Assembly (NCBI RefSeq): GCF_964204645.1
Contig: NC_134029.1
Location: 12,702,850 to 12,766,849, forward strand
Direction: 5' to 3'
Origin: Tubulanus polymorphus
Lineage: Eukaryota > Nemertea > Palaeonemertea > Tubulaniformes > Tubulanidae
DNA length: 64,000 bases
Numbering within the stretch: position 1 is the first letter of the stretch; each line of letters starts with the position of its first letter. Shown here piece after piece: positions 11,375-23,428 of this stretch. The notes under the pieces were generated by a model, which was given only the letters and a program-made list of their open reading frames with translations, did no database searches and was not told the DNA's origin. The translations under genes and the position numbers were made by a program.

Positions 11375-12599
11375 TTAATACATAACACTATTGAATTGAG
11401 AATTTACAATATTTAATTGCGCATCAGATATAATATAAATGTGCATTTTGAAATTTAAACTTCCTTTTTTCTTTGTCATGAATAATTGTATTCCATCTTT
11501 AGTGTTCTGTAGTTTTTTCCCAGAACCATGTAATAAATTATCTTCAGTTGTTCTAAAATCTAACCATAATGCGTATTTATTACCGGTATAATAATCAATT
11601 TGATTAATATTTCAATTTTCAAATGATTTTACTTTTTCATTCATAAAATGTTTTCTAATTTCTGGTCACTGATCTATCATTCTCATTCCCTGGCAAAATA
11701 TTTTATTTGCTATACCTTCAATAGTTATTTCTACTTTTGTTATTTCAGGATTCAACCTGTATTGCACCATTAGAATATGTTGCAATGGTAAAAAATATTA
11801 ATATACCTTTAATAGATCTTCTTGGGAAGTTGATATTCTCATTAATTATTTCATCACTTGTATTAATAGTTACAGTTTTAAATTTATCAATATAATCATA
11901 TAATAATGAAAATCCTTGATTGTATTGAGTTTGAATTATGCTTGAAATATTTTCATCAGTTACTGTATCATATTCTAAACATATATTCGATAATTTATAA
12001 CCCATATCTTTAACAACGCTAGATAATACAATTTCATTAATAGGAGAAAATGTTATTTCAAATATAATATCTTCTTGAATTGCATATTTATATGAAGGCG
12101 CATAATTATTTATCAATTCAGTCTAATGGAATTTTATATTTGCTTCCATAAATCTTTTTTATTAAATTATCTGCGGTACGAGTTACTATTGCGTCATTAG
12201 CTCCTGATCTTAATTTATTATGGTTTTCTGATTCGATATCATATTATTTCTATTTTCTTTGGTTAACCATAAATCTTTATAATGCATAAATAAATTATAA
12301 TCATCTAATGAAAAAACTGTTTCTGGTCCAATCTTTACAGTTAATTTTTTAATCAAATATCTTCCAACATTATCTACAACATAATTATTATCATGACCAG
12401 TTACTTTTATATCAGCTGATAAATAAATACTATTTGGAACATAAAAAGTATTTTGTGTTAATCGAGGAATTCTAACATATAAAGTTTCATCACGATTAAT
12501 ATTAGAAGGATTAGGAGTAATTATATGATGAGATCTTTCTGCCTTAATAGCATTAGATATTCTAGAACTCTTAGAAGGATTTATGTAACTCCCACTCAT
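11375..12599 (-). pseudogene. Major capsid protein pseudogene (copy A)
   Basis: Homologue of the 415-codon capsid gene at 56,494. Intact pieces include the N-terminal IPRLTQNTFYVPNSIYLS region (12,599-12,210) and a central segment with FPRRSIKGILIFF (11,745-12,116). Several frameshifts and a small deletion separate them. The upstream context, a T-run followed by GTTAAATAAATG, is preserved, so the start at 12,599 is secure. Confidence 0.85.
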
Positions 12600-12621
12600 T
12601 TATTTAACAAAAAAATTAATT

Positions 12622-14324
12622 ATTTATTTTTTATCATATTCACTAACCCCAAAATAATAGCACTAACAATTGTAATTAAAAATAAAATAATATGTTAAGC
12701 AGCAAAGTTAATATTTCCACCAGATTTTGATACAAAACCAACAATTGATGCTATAACTCCGAGTAAAGCTGCAGCAGATTTTTTAGATAGTTCTCATAGA
12801 TATTTTGCTAATTTTTTTAAACCATCTTTATCCTGTATAGAATTATTAATTGGTGTTTTATCCGGTTTATTGGGTGTAGGCGTAGATTTCAATGAATTTT
12901 AAAAAGCTAAACCAATTGTTGTAAATATCATAGTTACAGCTGTTAGAATTTTTTATTGTTATAACTTCTTAGTTAAATAATAATCTCATTCTGTCTTTCA
13001 ATGATATTTTAGAATCTGGTTTAATTATTAAATCTTTAAAAATAACTTTTAATTTTTTAATATGATTAAGATCATATGATTTCAATAATATATCTCTTTC
13101 TTTTTCCTGTAATTCTTTGTTATATTTTAAATCATCAATTTCTTTTTCTAAAGCTAACTTTCTGCATTCATATTCAACTTCATCAATTACTTGAAGATCT
13201 CTATTTAATTCTAATTGTTTTAATTCTTCATTTGCATTACTTAAATTTTTTTCTAACATGGTTATTTTAGAAAATTTCATCTTAATATTAGCAATTTCAC
13301 CAGCTGATTCTTGCATACCTTTAATTTCTGTACGTGCTTGTTCAGGAAATATTTTTAATTGTTCTTCATTTAAATCAAGTAATCCTTCTTTTGATAAAGA
13401 TTGCATTCGATTTGTTCCAGTTTCAGTACCAGGTGTATCTAAAACATTATTCATCTCTTCTTCAAATGAATGAACTGTTTCTAACATGCTATCAAAATGT
13501 TTTACTAATTGTAATTGACTTGAATCATTATCAATTTGTTGAATATCTCTTCTCGATGTTTCTGGTGTTGAAGATCTTAATTTATCTAATCGATCTCCAT
13601 ACTCTTCTATTTCTGGTTCAACATAAGTAGGATTAAAATTTGGATTTTTAAATGGTGAATATTTGTTAATATCAATACCAACATTTGGTTCTTCTTCATT
13701 TATTCTATCGAGTGCATTCCATATAATTCTGAGAAATTCTGTACCACCTTTTGAATGTTCAATTGAAGATTCAGGATGGTACAGATCTTCTTGTCCCATT
13801 TTAGATAATTGAATTGATACAGGTTTGTTATTTAATTCGACATTATAATACCATGAATCATTTTTAAATTCTAAATTATTCATGAAATGTGGATCATCTT
13901 CTCTAATTTGTTCTGAAATATCTTCTCGTTCAATGTTATCCATTACATTTTTTTGTAATAATTCTTCAATAACTGTATTTGTTACACTATGTTTTATGTA
14001 TAATAATTCGTTTTTCAATTCAAGGTTTTCTCTTCTTTCTAATCTATCAATTAAATCTTTTCTTTCTGGTCTAGTTTTAATTATTATCTCATAGTGGGAT
14101 TCTAAATAATTTTTTAATTTTTTATCTGTTTCAGTATCATCTTTAAATTCATCATAATCATATAATATAGGCCCACTAGAATCATCCTCACCTAAATTAG
14201 TATTATATGCTGATCCATCATCATTATCAATATTAGTTTCATTAAATTCAGGTTGTGGTTCATCACTTATACCAGGGGCGTCACCAAATTTATCCATTGG
14301 AATATCTTCTCCACCTTCTGCCAT
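12622..14324 (-). pseudogene. Coiled-coil/membrane virion-type protein (copy A)
   Basis: Homologue of the gene at 54,732. The first 451 codons are open (14,324 to 12,969): acidic N-terminus with GEDIP, a Pro/Ser segment RSSTPETSRRDIQQ, and a long coiled coil with KLKVIFKDLIIKP near the end. The C-terminal hydrophobic part (12,960-12,622) is present but frameshifted. In this copy the stretch that carries an A-run frameshift in C is open. Function is inferred to be structural from its place beside the capsid gene. Confidence 0.75.
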
Positions 14325-14341
14325 TTACATAATAAAGAAAA

Positions 14342-17105
14342 TTAAAATTTAAAATATAATATTCTTCCTATTACAATTCCTATACAAGTTATAGCTAATT
14401 TAGTATTTTCGTGGGATTTATTATCATTATTAACTTTAATTATTTCATGTTGAATAATATCAGTTTTTATATTTTCTCTAGTATTGTAATCTTTTATTTT
14501 AGAATCATTATTTAATTTATTATTCTTAGTTTTAGTTTCAGTTGATTGAAGATATTTTTTACTTTTTTCACCTTCCATTAGTTTTGGAGCAGTAATAATC
14601 TTTTTATTTATATCATTTAATCCAAACTTATTATTTTTTGTTGCAGTTTTAATTAAATTATTATAACCAATTATATTCCCCATCTTTAATATTAAACCAT
14701 CAGAAATAATTAATAAATTGGGTCCTATACAATAATTTAATCTTACATGAGATTTATCTAAATAATTTTGGTACCTAACTATTTTTTCTGGAATCGAACT
14801 ATTTTTGAATGGAATCTTCAAATAAAACTTTAAATTGTTTCTGCGCGTCAAATGAAGTATTATCATTTCCAACTATTGGTGATCTTGTTTCAACTTGGGC
14901 ACCTAAAATACAAATTAAATATATTCTTATAGATTGATTTATTCTTTGTATACCTGATTTCGTAAAACCTTCACTATTTTCTAAAATAAAATTAATCCAT
15001 CCATTATTTTTTTGTTGTTGTATATTATTATAATATTTTGGTAATTCATTCCAATTTAGTGTTCTTATATCTGTATTTGTTATTATTTTACCAAATTCTT
15101 TAGTATATAATATTCCTAATCCACCCATTGTACCAATTTTGCTCTAAAATCATTATTTGCACTAATATTAAATTCATTACATATATTATAAAACTTAGAA
15201 ATATTAATATTATTATTTAGTTCATTAGTATTTTGAACCTGGTAAAGGGCACTCTAATTCATCTAATATTAATTTTATTTGAAAATATGTATGAAATCTA
15301 AAAAGTGATAATATCAATGGTAAACTTGGTTTATTTAAATGATCATTCCAACTTATACCACACCCTGTTGTTGCACAATAAACTGCAAAATTTAATTGGT
15401 TCTGCCAGTACTTCATATTAGATTTTAATAACCATTGTTTTGCCTCATTTATATTTTTAAAATTAATTACGTAAATATTGAATATATTTTCCATCTTGGC
15501 ATTGAAATTATTCGTTTCAGTTACATAAATATCTAAATTAATTAATGAATCTAAAACTTCATTTCTATATGAAATATCTATATTAAAATCTATTGCAGGA
15601 ATATTATATTTAAAGGGTAACTGACACTTTTTTAAAGATTTTCTACTTTTTACACTAAACGATATATTATAGTATACAATAAGGCTAGGTGATTTCATAA
15701 TTGGAAAAATCTTTTCAATCTAGTCAGAATAGATGATTTTGATGTTCGCGCACCTGTTCAGTGTATACATTGCTTCTGCTGAACGCGTGGTACTGTGTCT
15801 ATTAATAGAACTACGTCACTAAAGTAACGGCTCGGAAATGATGTCTATAGAAATGAATAGGAAATAAGCTACAAGAGCAATTCAACTTAATTTTATACCT
15901 ATTTGGCATTCGAATTGAGACAAAATGCCTCTTGATTTTGAAAGTCTACATATTAATGATTATAATTAGCTGTTGAACGGACCATATCCGTTCAAACTAA
16001 GCGCAAAAATAGGATTTGAATAGCAATCCATGGCATTTTCTAGTAGACAGCAAGGAACATGGATGTTTAAATCATCGTTTTGTAATATCATTTAGTGATA
16101 GTAAGTAAGATCATGGTCAGATCTAAGAATATTTTCACTTATGAACTGATGATGAAACTTAGACAGAATAAGCCGCAAGAATAATTTCCAATTCTTTTCT
16201 TGAAATATACCTCGTATTGGTAGCGGCTTTGGTCACAAAATAAGAATATTTCCTCATCCATCCTATTTTAAAACTTAGAAATAATGTTTGTGAAGGATTT
16301 GTGATGTAATCTATCAACACTCTTCTGCAGCGTGTAACTTTAATCGAAAAACATTAATCCTTTGAATATTTGTTGTAAAAGCTGTAGAAATTTATGAAAG
16401 TTTTTGTAGAGTTTTGAAGTGTTAGTTTTCAAACTAGGCCTACTTAGTCTTAAATGACTTTGAAAAATAGTAAATAGTAAACGAATATGAATCTATTTAT
16501 TCTTTAGCGAGATCGAAATCTGTGATCACATGAGACACTGTAGTATGCTTGTGGTGCTGAACTATTGGTGAACTATGGAGCAGCAGTAACAGTGCTGAGA
16601 GCTTAGCATAGTGTACTTTAAAATAGCTTCATAGCAGCGGATTGAAATCTGCATCTTCAATTTGATCGATTTAGCCTATTCAAATTACTCATTGATTCTT
16701 TGAAATAGGTTTATGCAATAGACAATAGATCCTTTTACCTCCCTGGCCAGTTTCAAAGCGGTAAAACAATCTGGCATTGAGATATAACAGAAAGTACACG
16801 CAGTTTCCTCAAAATTCAACGCATTTCTATAGACGCTATTTCTCAGCTCTGCCTGTAATGACGTTGCAGCGCGCACCTGCTGATTTAGCCGACGCTGAAC
16901 AGTAAGCGATGTAAACAACAAAATGAGGTCAAAAATCTTGTTACAAAATCACAAATTGCGCGTTAACTAAACATTTTGGAACAGAACGGTTGAAGATGAG
17001 TGTATAGATCAATAGAATACATCATATTTTGAAATAAAAAAAAGTGTCAGTTACCCTTTAATTGATTTATTATTTTGAAAAGCTTTTGGAAAACTATCTA
17101 CCATT
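14342..17105 (-). pseudogene. 462-aa conserved Polinton protein, broken (copy A)
   Basis: Homologue of the gene at 53,327. Recognisable blocks are NQLNFAVYCATTGCGISWND (15,400-15,340), the ILGAQVETRSPI region (about 14,900) and the C-terminal hydrophobic anchor (14,342-14,390). It is split by frameshifts and by the 1,444-bp TTAA element inserted after about codon 16. Remove that insertion and the first codons (17,058-17,105) join the rest. Confidence 0.8.
15614..17057. mobile_element. Non-autonomous TTAA-target DNA transposon, 1,444 bp
   Basis: Flanked by TTAA at 15,610-15,613 and 17,058-17,061. The uninterrupted sequence in Polinton C has a single TTAA at this site. Terminal inverted repeats start AGGGTAACTGACACTTTTTT and end with the complement AAAAAAGTGTCAGTTACCCT. 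A TTAA duplication fits piggyBac-type transposition. No transposase frame is seen; the longest open frame (16,685-16,921, minus, 78 codons) resembles nothing I know. It is a MITE-like or internally deleted element that entered copy A after the Polinton had inserted. Confidence 0.85.
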
Positions 17106-17120
17106 TATATAATAAAAAAA

Positions 17121-17555
17121 TTAATAATTAACTAATTCTTTTAATAATTTATCTTGTTCTTCAACTGTTATATTACCATTTAAACTTATAATATAAACTA
17201 ATGTATTTTTTAATTTATTAATTTCTTTTATATTAGATTTTATTTTTTCTTTATTACTTTTTATATTTAATTTTGAACTTATTCCGGTTAATACACTTGA
17301 ACTTAAACCTAACACACCAATTGATATAGCTAAAGGAGTTAATGGACTGAATATTGCTAGAAATGTTATTACAGAACTAATTGTAACTGAACCACTGATA
17401 ATAAAATAATGTATAATTTTAGATTTTAAATATTTTTTCTTTTTAACTTTTAAATCATTTTCAAATTCTAATATTTGTTTTTCCAAATATAATTTTAATT
17501 TAGTTTTATTTATATCATGAGGAATAATATCAATATTATCAACTTCATCAACCAT
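17121..17555 (-). CDS. 144-aa two-membrane-segment protein (copy A)
   Basis: Intact 144-codon homologue of the protein at 52,875. The N-terminal third is charged and helical (KLYLEKQILEFENDLKVKKK). The middle has two hydrophobic segments (about residues 48-70 and 74-92) and the C-terminus is a short coiled coil ending EEQDKLLKELVN. It is among the few genes of copy A without a lesion. A conserved small Polinton protein of unknown function, probably membrane- or virion-associated. The start is supported by the closeness of the preceding gene and by conservation with C. Confidence 0.75.
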   Translation of the reverse strand: MVDEVDNIDIIPHDINKTKLKLYLEKQILEFENDLKVKKKKYLKSKIIHYFIISGSVTISSVITFLAIFSPLTPLAISIGVLGLSSSVLTGISSKLNIKSNKEKIKSNIKEINKLKNTLVYIISLNGNITVEEQDKLLKELVNY

Positions 17556-17574
17556 TTATTTAGAAAAGAAATTA

Positions 17575-17997
17575 CTAATTAGTAAATTTATATGCCACAA
17601 ATATAAGAATAACTGTTCCACCTAAAATCCATATTATTTCATATTTCTGTTGTTCTTTACTTGGGGTATAATAATCTGTTAATTTAGGTTTATATAGATG
17701 TAATTTTTCTTTATTTGTTACTGCATTATATAAACTCATAGCTTCATCGACTGATTGAAAATCTTTATGTGAAATCTACTGATTATATAATTCTTTATTA
17801 ATGTAATCCATATAATTTTGTCTTTTTTCTCTATTTTCTTCTGCTGCTTTATTATACTTTTCTAAGGCTAAGTTATGCCTTTTTTGTGCTGATAATGATC
17901 CATTTTTATCAATATGCTTAAATAAATATCCACCACCAGTAAATGCCAAAGCGTTAACTATTGCCGATCCTATAATAGTTATAATTGCAGATGCCAT
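17575..17997 (-). pseudogene. 140-aa small protein with nonsense codon (copy A)
   Basis: Homologue of the protein at 52,433. The first 73 codons (NALAFTGGGYLFKHIDKN and a basic helix) are open, then an in-frame TAG near 17,776. The remainder is readable in the same frame to 17,575, including DYYTPSKEQQKYE and the C-terminal membrane helix. One nonsense mutation is the only visible break. Confidence 0.8.
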
Positions 17998-18021
17998 TTA
18001 TTTAACAAAAAAATTACGCGT

Positions 18022-18243
18022 TTATATAGGAGGAATACATTTTTGTTTTTCTAAATAATCAATTGTTAAATTAGATAAAGTAACTGCTAACGTTAATTTT
18101 AAGATATCATTTATATCAAATCTATCAACATTAACACTTCCCATTTTAAATACTTTTTTTAATACCATTGTATAACCGACAGTCCCCACTGATAATAATG
18201 CTCCATTATATAAACCAGTTATTATCCACTTATTATCACTCAT
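18022..18243 (-). CDS. 73-aa membrane protein (copy A)
   Basis: Intact homologue of the 73-residue protein at 52,187, with only a few residue differences. Two weakly hydrophobic helices surround a KKVFKMGSVNVDRFDINDIL segment, and the tail is DYLEKQKCIPPI. It is preceded by a T-run and ATAAATG, as in the other copies. Function unknown; conserved among Polinton-like elements, probably membrane-associated. Confidence 0.75.
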   Translation of the reverse strand: MSDNKWIITGLYNGALLSVGTVGYTMVLKKVFKMGSVNVDRFDINDILKLTLAVTLSNLTIDYLEKQKCIPPI

Positions 18244-18590
18244 TTATTTATCAAAAAAATTACTATCTTCAAAATATTTAGCTATCTTATTTATGATTAT
18301 TTCAACATTTATTTCATTACTACTCTTATGATTATCATATATTTCAGTTAATATGTTTTTAATATCATCAATAATGAAATCTTCATCTAATTCATAAATC
18401 TTAAAGACTCAGTAATCTTTTCTACATCAAAAGTTTCTTTATTTATTGTTTTTTCATAATCAAATGTTGTGTCATTAAAAAATGCAATATTTTTAATATG
18501 AGTTATTACATCATTAATGTTAAATTTCATTTCTTTCTCACGTTTAAAATCAAATTTAAAACAGATACTCGGTCCTACTGTGATATTTAT
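18244..18590 (-). pseudogene. 114-aa protein remnant, start codon lost (copy A)
   Basis: Homologue of the gene at 51,842. The sequence at the expected start is ATA instead of ATG, followed by the matching NITVGPS-like reading, and there is at least one frameshift near 18,410. The gene ends directly against the start of the 73-aa gene, as in Polinton C. Confidence 0.75.
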
Positions 18591-18606
18591 TTATTTAATG
18601 AAAAAA

Positions 18607-19350
18607 TTACTCTCTACATCTTATAACTAATTCATAGATTACAGGAAAGTTATTCAAATCAATTAAATAACCATTATGATTTCTTATTTCTAATTTGAAA
18701 TTTTTGAAATGTGGAATACAAGGTTTAAAATCACATCAGCCAAATTATAATTTATTTGCGTTCCAAATTGTTTAACATTTTTTAATGGTAAAACAGTTAA
18801 CAAACCAGAATTACAAATTGTATCTTTAGTTGCTTCAAATGTTTTTGTAGGATTAATTAAATTGCAATAAACATAAAAGTGTGTAAAAGGCATTATATTT
18901 GAATTAGCGTCTACGTTTCCTGTAACAGTTTGTGGGTTAATTCCTAACAGTTTAGCTAAAGGTTTTCTTACCATAAATGCATGTTTGCTTACATCATCTA
19001 ACTTTATTTTAATTTTATCAGAACTATCACTTTTTATAAATCTAATTGAAAATTTATCTTCACTTTTAAGTTTTAATCGTGCTCTTCTGTTAATTTCTTG
19101 TGCTAATGTTTCTAAATTATATAATCCTGGTTTTAAAAATAGATGAAACCATTTACTTATATTTCTAATATGAATTAAAAAGGCTCTATGTTCAAGAGTT
19201 TTATCCGATACATTATGAAAGGAATTACATAAACTTACATTTACTAATTTCAAATCTGCACAATTCTTAAATTCTCTTTCTAATTGTACTAGTAAATTAT
19301 GTGATTTATAATTTGTAAGTCTTCTTGAATCAACAAATATATTCTTTTAA
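18607..19350 (-). pseudogene. Penton-like minor capsid protein, broken (copy A)
   Basis: Homologue of the 251-aa protein at 51,070. A 187-codon stretch (19,253-18,690) is open and includes FLKPGLYNLETLAQEINRRA and FYVYCNLINPTKTFEATK. The first 30 codons (EYIFVDSRRLTNYKSHNLL) are out of frame with it or lack the ATG, and the last part is frameshifted near 18,735. Confidence 0.8.
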
Positions 19351-19371
19351 TTTATCTTTATCTTACATATT

Positions 19372-19725
19372 TTATTCGAAATCTATTTCATGGTGCCTTT
19401 TTTCATTCTTACCCTTATATATGAAATAGAAATCACCTGAACATAATTCTTCTAAATCTTCACTTGATAATCTATGAAATCTATCTGGTAAATATGTTCT
19501 GAATTTATATGAATTTCCCTTTAATCCTTCATATTCTAAGTGGATAACTAATTTACCTCCATATTTGTTAGTAACTGTATCAATATTTGTAATTAAATAT
19601 TTCGTATGAATGGTTAATTCTGTCAACTTCTTAAATTTATAATCCACAGATTTAGCATTTGTGATATCTTTTATTCTATCTAGAAATGATTTGTTGTTCT
19701 CACTGTGTACTTGTTTACTCTCCAT
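19372..19725 (-). CDS. Small acidic-tailed protein, 117 aa (copy A)
   Basis: Homologue of the 113-aa protein at 50,713. Start at 19,725 is chosen because it matches MESKQVH in C and is preceded by AATAAAAA plus TATTAAAATG. It is 4 residues longer (an ENNKS insertion). The body is beta-rich with LPDRFHRLSSEDLEEL and an acidic end (EIDFE). An open frame extends 5' into the end of PolB because the PolB stop is lost. Possibly an OB-fold DNA-binding accessory; inference only. Confidence 0.65.
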   Translation of the reverse strand: MESKQVHSENNKSFLDRIKDITNAKSVDYKFKKLTELTIHTKYLITNIDTVTNKYGGKLVIHLEYEGLKGNSYKFRTYLPDRFHRLSSEDLEELCSGDFYFIYKGKNEKRHHEIDFE

Positions 19726-19751
19726 TTTAATAACATATTTTTTATTAAAAC

Positions 19752-22400
19752 TGAATTGACTTGTAATAATCCTTTTCATAATCTCATTCTCTTTTGTTTC
19801 TTCTCTTTTGAACTTTAGTATTCATCTAAATTGCAACCATAAGCAACTGTATGAATTCCATCATCTAAAATCTATCTTTTATCATCGAAAGGATTTAAAC
19901 TAACCTTTCTATCTCTTCAATAAACATTTCATGATCTTCTGATCTTAAACATTTCATCTTATGTTTTCTAACTTCTTCATTAAATATACAATTGATGTAA
20001 TCTTTGAAATGAATATTCTTTTCTACTACACTTTTAGTAATTCCTTTTAACTTTTTAGCTTCATGAGTTTTGGTTTCATATTAATACATTTTAGACCGAA
20101 TACCTATAAATTCTATCATTTCTTCACCACCTAATTCATCTTTGAATTTACCGGGAACCTTTTTATTATCATTGCTAAACAATTCATGATCTTTTGGATG
20201 ATTACTAATATCAAAATGATGTTTTAATGTTTTTAAATCATCTGTTATGTTATTAGTTTTTATCTTTAATATGTAACTGTCGGTATCAAAATATAAGATT
20301 TCTATATGCTTTTCTCCAAAAATGAGGTTGTAATATGTTATGATAGAATTCATACATCAATAGCTTTGATATTTCTAAAACTGAAGCACCAACATAGATT
20401 GGTTTATTAAATTTCATAGAAGTTCTTTTCATTTTAACTGCAGCTAAATTTTTATCAAATATTCTATTACCAATAAATTTAGGATATGTTTGTAAATGTC
20501 TAATTCTTTTACCATTACTGACTAACTCAATATCATTTCTATTTCTAATATTTTGACAAGTCTTACCATAAAATGCATTATTCATCAGTTTGAAAAAATC
20601 TTTCTCAAAATCAGTTTTAGCTTTAGTTCTCTGTTTGGTGTTAAAATCTATATATTTTTCTTACCATTTAGATTGACTGAATGAAATATATATACGTACT
20701 TTTTTTAGAATCATTCCTTGATTCAAATAGAATTTAACATTCTATAATGCACCACATAATTATATTTATCTTCCTGAGTTACCATTAACTTTTCTGTATG
20801 AATATGATTTTCAAGTTTAATTCTTTTTTAATTCTTCATGTGGTTCAGTTTTATGTTCGGGACAGTAAGCTAGATTCCAAATATTCAATGTTCTACTATA
20901 TATTTCATCTTTAACATACTCATTTTTTAATTCATCATAAAATTGTTCTTTTAATAATTCAGTTATATTGAAATCATTATGTGATTTATAAAATGAATAT
21001 GGAATTGCTCCTTTATATCTCATTAATTGAAAATCATCATTATTTGGATAATATTGCTTTAATATTTTTAATTCATCATCAACTAATGATTTTGATAAAT
21101 TATCTAATGAACTACCTAAAAATCTATATGAATCTATAAATCTTAGACACCCAAATTGGAAAGATATATAATTCTCAGATGTTTTAGCTAACATTTTAAA
21201 TTTATAAGTTGGTATTTTATCTTTTGATCTATATGAATTTACTCTTTCAATTTCAGAATTGATTTCTTCTATTTTATGGCACAGTTGCTTGATGAATAAA
21301 TGTGCATCATATTCTGATAAATTATGAAATATAACTGGAACAAAGTTAATTCTCTTAGCTTTTAAATTACAATTCTCACGGGCTGCGCCTCTAAACTTTC
21401 CATTCAAATGATCATGGTCTCTAACTTTTTTATAATTAAATGTCTTTTCACAATAATAACATTTATCAGCAAACTCAAATTCTTCTTTATCTTCTTCTGT
21501 CATTATAATTTCTTTATTTTCATTTAACTTTTCATTAAATTTTATTTCATACTCAATTAATAAGTCACAAAAATGATTAATAACATTTTCATTTTTATAA
21601 TGGTAATATTCACTTTCAATTAGTTCTGGATAATCAGATTTATATATAATCCAAAAGCTGCAGCACTTTGATGAATCTTTTTAATTGTATTTGTTATTAG
21701 AGGATCTGAATAATCAATTATATCATTTTCATTAGAATTTAATTTCTTTCTTTTATGATATATTTCTTTTCTATCTTGATCAGTTAATTCTTTTTTGAGT
21801 GATTCAAAATCACCATATATTACAAATGGTACTTTATTTTTGTAATCATATTTTTTGTCTTTAATCCTTTTCATTTGGTAAAACTATTTTACAATAATCA
21901 TGATTATCACATAATTGCTTATGATTTAATAATGCCCTTTCAGTTCTGAATTTAGTTATACATTTTCTACATAGATATATTTTATTATCAAAATCATTTT
22001 CTGATTTGAAAAATAAATCAATTCTTTTAATCCACATATAATGTTTCTCATAATATAATATATCTATATCATCATTTGAATCATAATCTTTTGAAAGGTA
22101 TAAAGGCTCTAATGTAAAATGTTTTATATTGTTACCTTTTGTTTTAGGTAATTTGATTAAATCGAATACATTTATTTTTAGATTATTATCTCTTTCTATT
22201 TTTGGGATATTTTTAATTCTAACAGGATAATTGTCTATCTTATAATTATTTTCAAATGGTTTAAAATGTCTGAATCTCAAACTATGAGTAATATCTTCTG
22301 TTGGATGTAAGCAACTAATTATTGACCATAGAAAACATTTATCATCTTCATTTTGTACATTTATTACAGCATTAGTTTTAAATGGTAATTTGATATAACT
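19752..22400 (-). pseudogene. PolB pseudogene, N-terminus missing (copy A)
   Basis: Covers about residues 285-1341 of the polymerase at 46,659. Visible are the exonuclease YGDFES motif (about 21,800), the RDHDHLNGKFRG nuclease-like motif (about 21,410), FHNLSEYDAHLF (about 21,320), the MNNAFYGKT motif (about 20,580) and the YFDTDS motif (about 20,285). Stops and frameshifts break it into at least five frames, and the palm segment around catalytic motif A is missing between about 20,820 and 20,700. The 5' end is cut at 22,400. Confidence 0.85.
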
Positions 22401-22635
22401 GTGGCGCCTCTATATGTATAATGTATTTAATAAATGTATATTGTATAGTGGCGCCTCTATATGTATAATGTATATTGTATAGTGCCGCTCTCTGCATGTA
22501 TATCGTGCAAATGTCATATATATTTCACAAACGTAATATAGAAAACATGTATATTGATATTGTATTTTACCAATCTATATTGTAACATCGTCAAATATTG
22601 ACAAGCGTAATATAGAAAACATGTATATTAATATT
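22401..22635. repeat. AT-rich duplicated spacer between PolB fragments
   Basis: Two short direct duplications: GTGGCGCCTCTATATG at about 22,400 and 22,448, and GTAATATAGAAAACATGTAT at about 22,534 and 22,608. Neither matches Polinton B or C. It separates the copy A polymerase from a more divergent polymerase fragment, so it may be a small insertion or filler at a rearrangement junction. Confidence 0.55.
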
Positions 22636-23428
22636 GTCCTGAATTTCACGCCATACTACGGCTAAATGTTCTGGGCAATATGGTAAGTTTCCTGTTATAA
22701 ACTTTATGTTATCAGGATATTCTAAATCAACTACAAAGAAATAACCAATTGGTGCTTTATCTTTTAAACCCATAATTGCACTTTCCCAATCAGTTTTATC
22801 ATCATTTTCAACTTCTGTTAATATAAAATTTTTGTACGGTTGAGGCTGCATCATTGCCCACCCATATAAATTATTGGCATCAATATATAATAATTTATAT
22901 TCATCATTTGCTTTAAAATGTCCCATAACACCACTAATTCCACCTCTAATTGATTTTTCAAATAATAAAACGATGTCTGGTTCTTTTAATAAATCTAATT
23001 CTGCATTTGTATATTTTAAACCACATTGCCACGTTAAACCAGAACTAGAGCAGCAATAACAAGGATCAACATTAAAATGATTTAAATTAACTTCTCTAAA
23101 TTTTTCAAATATATCAGCCAATATCATAACATCTGATTTTAAGTATAAATCTACTAATTCACCATGATTTTCTATCTTAAAATGATTCCAAATATTTAAT
23201 GTTCTATTAAAAACTTCATCTTTCACACACTCCTCTTTTAATTGATCATAAAGTTGTTCTTTTAATAATTCTGTTACATTAAAATCATCATCTGTTTTAT
23301 GAAATGAATAAGGAATTGCGCCTTTATATCATAATAATTTAAAATCTTGTTAATTTGGATAATAATGTTGAGTTATTATAAAATCATTATCAACTAAACT
23401 TTTTGCTGAATTATCTAATGAACTTGCT
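22636..23428 (-). pseudogene. Divergent PolB fragment (lineage D)
   Basis: Encodes a separate stretch of polymerase equivalent to about residues 715-975 of the copy at 46,659. It has SLDNSAKSLVD, NRTLNIWNHFKIENHGELVD and KLLYIDANNLYGWAMMQPQP (catalytic motif A), then FFVVDLEYPDNIKF and LPYCPEHLA. It differs from A, B and C far more than they differ from each other (CGLKYTNAELDLLKEPD where C has CGLKFTDIKMDLLTNID). One stop lies near 23,350. It supplies a piece missing from copy A but comes from another lineage. Confidence 0.8.

Noticed and set aside
11145-23428. Copy A as two separate unrelated insertions
   Set aside because: Not excluded, but no host sequence, TIR or target duplication separates the arms, so one rearranged locus is the simpler description.
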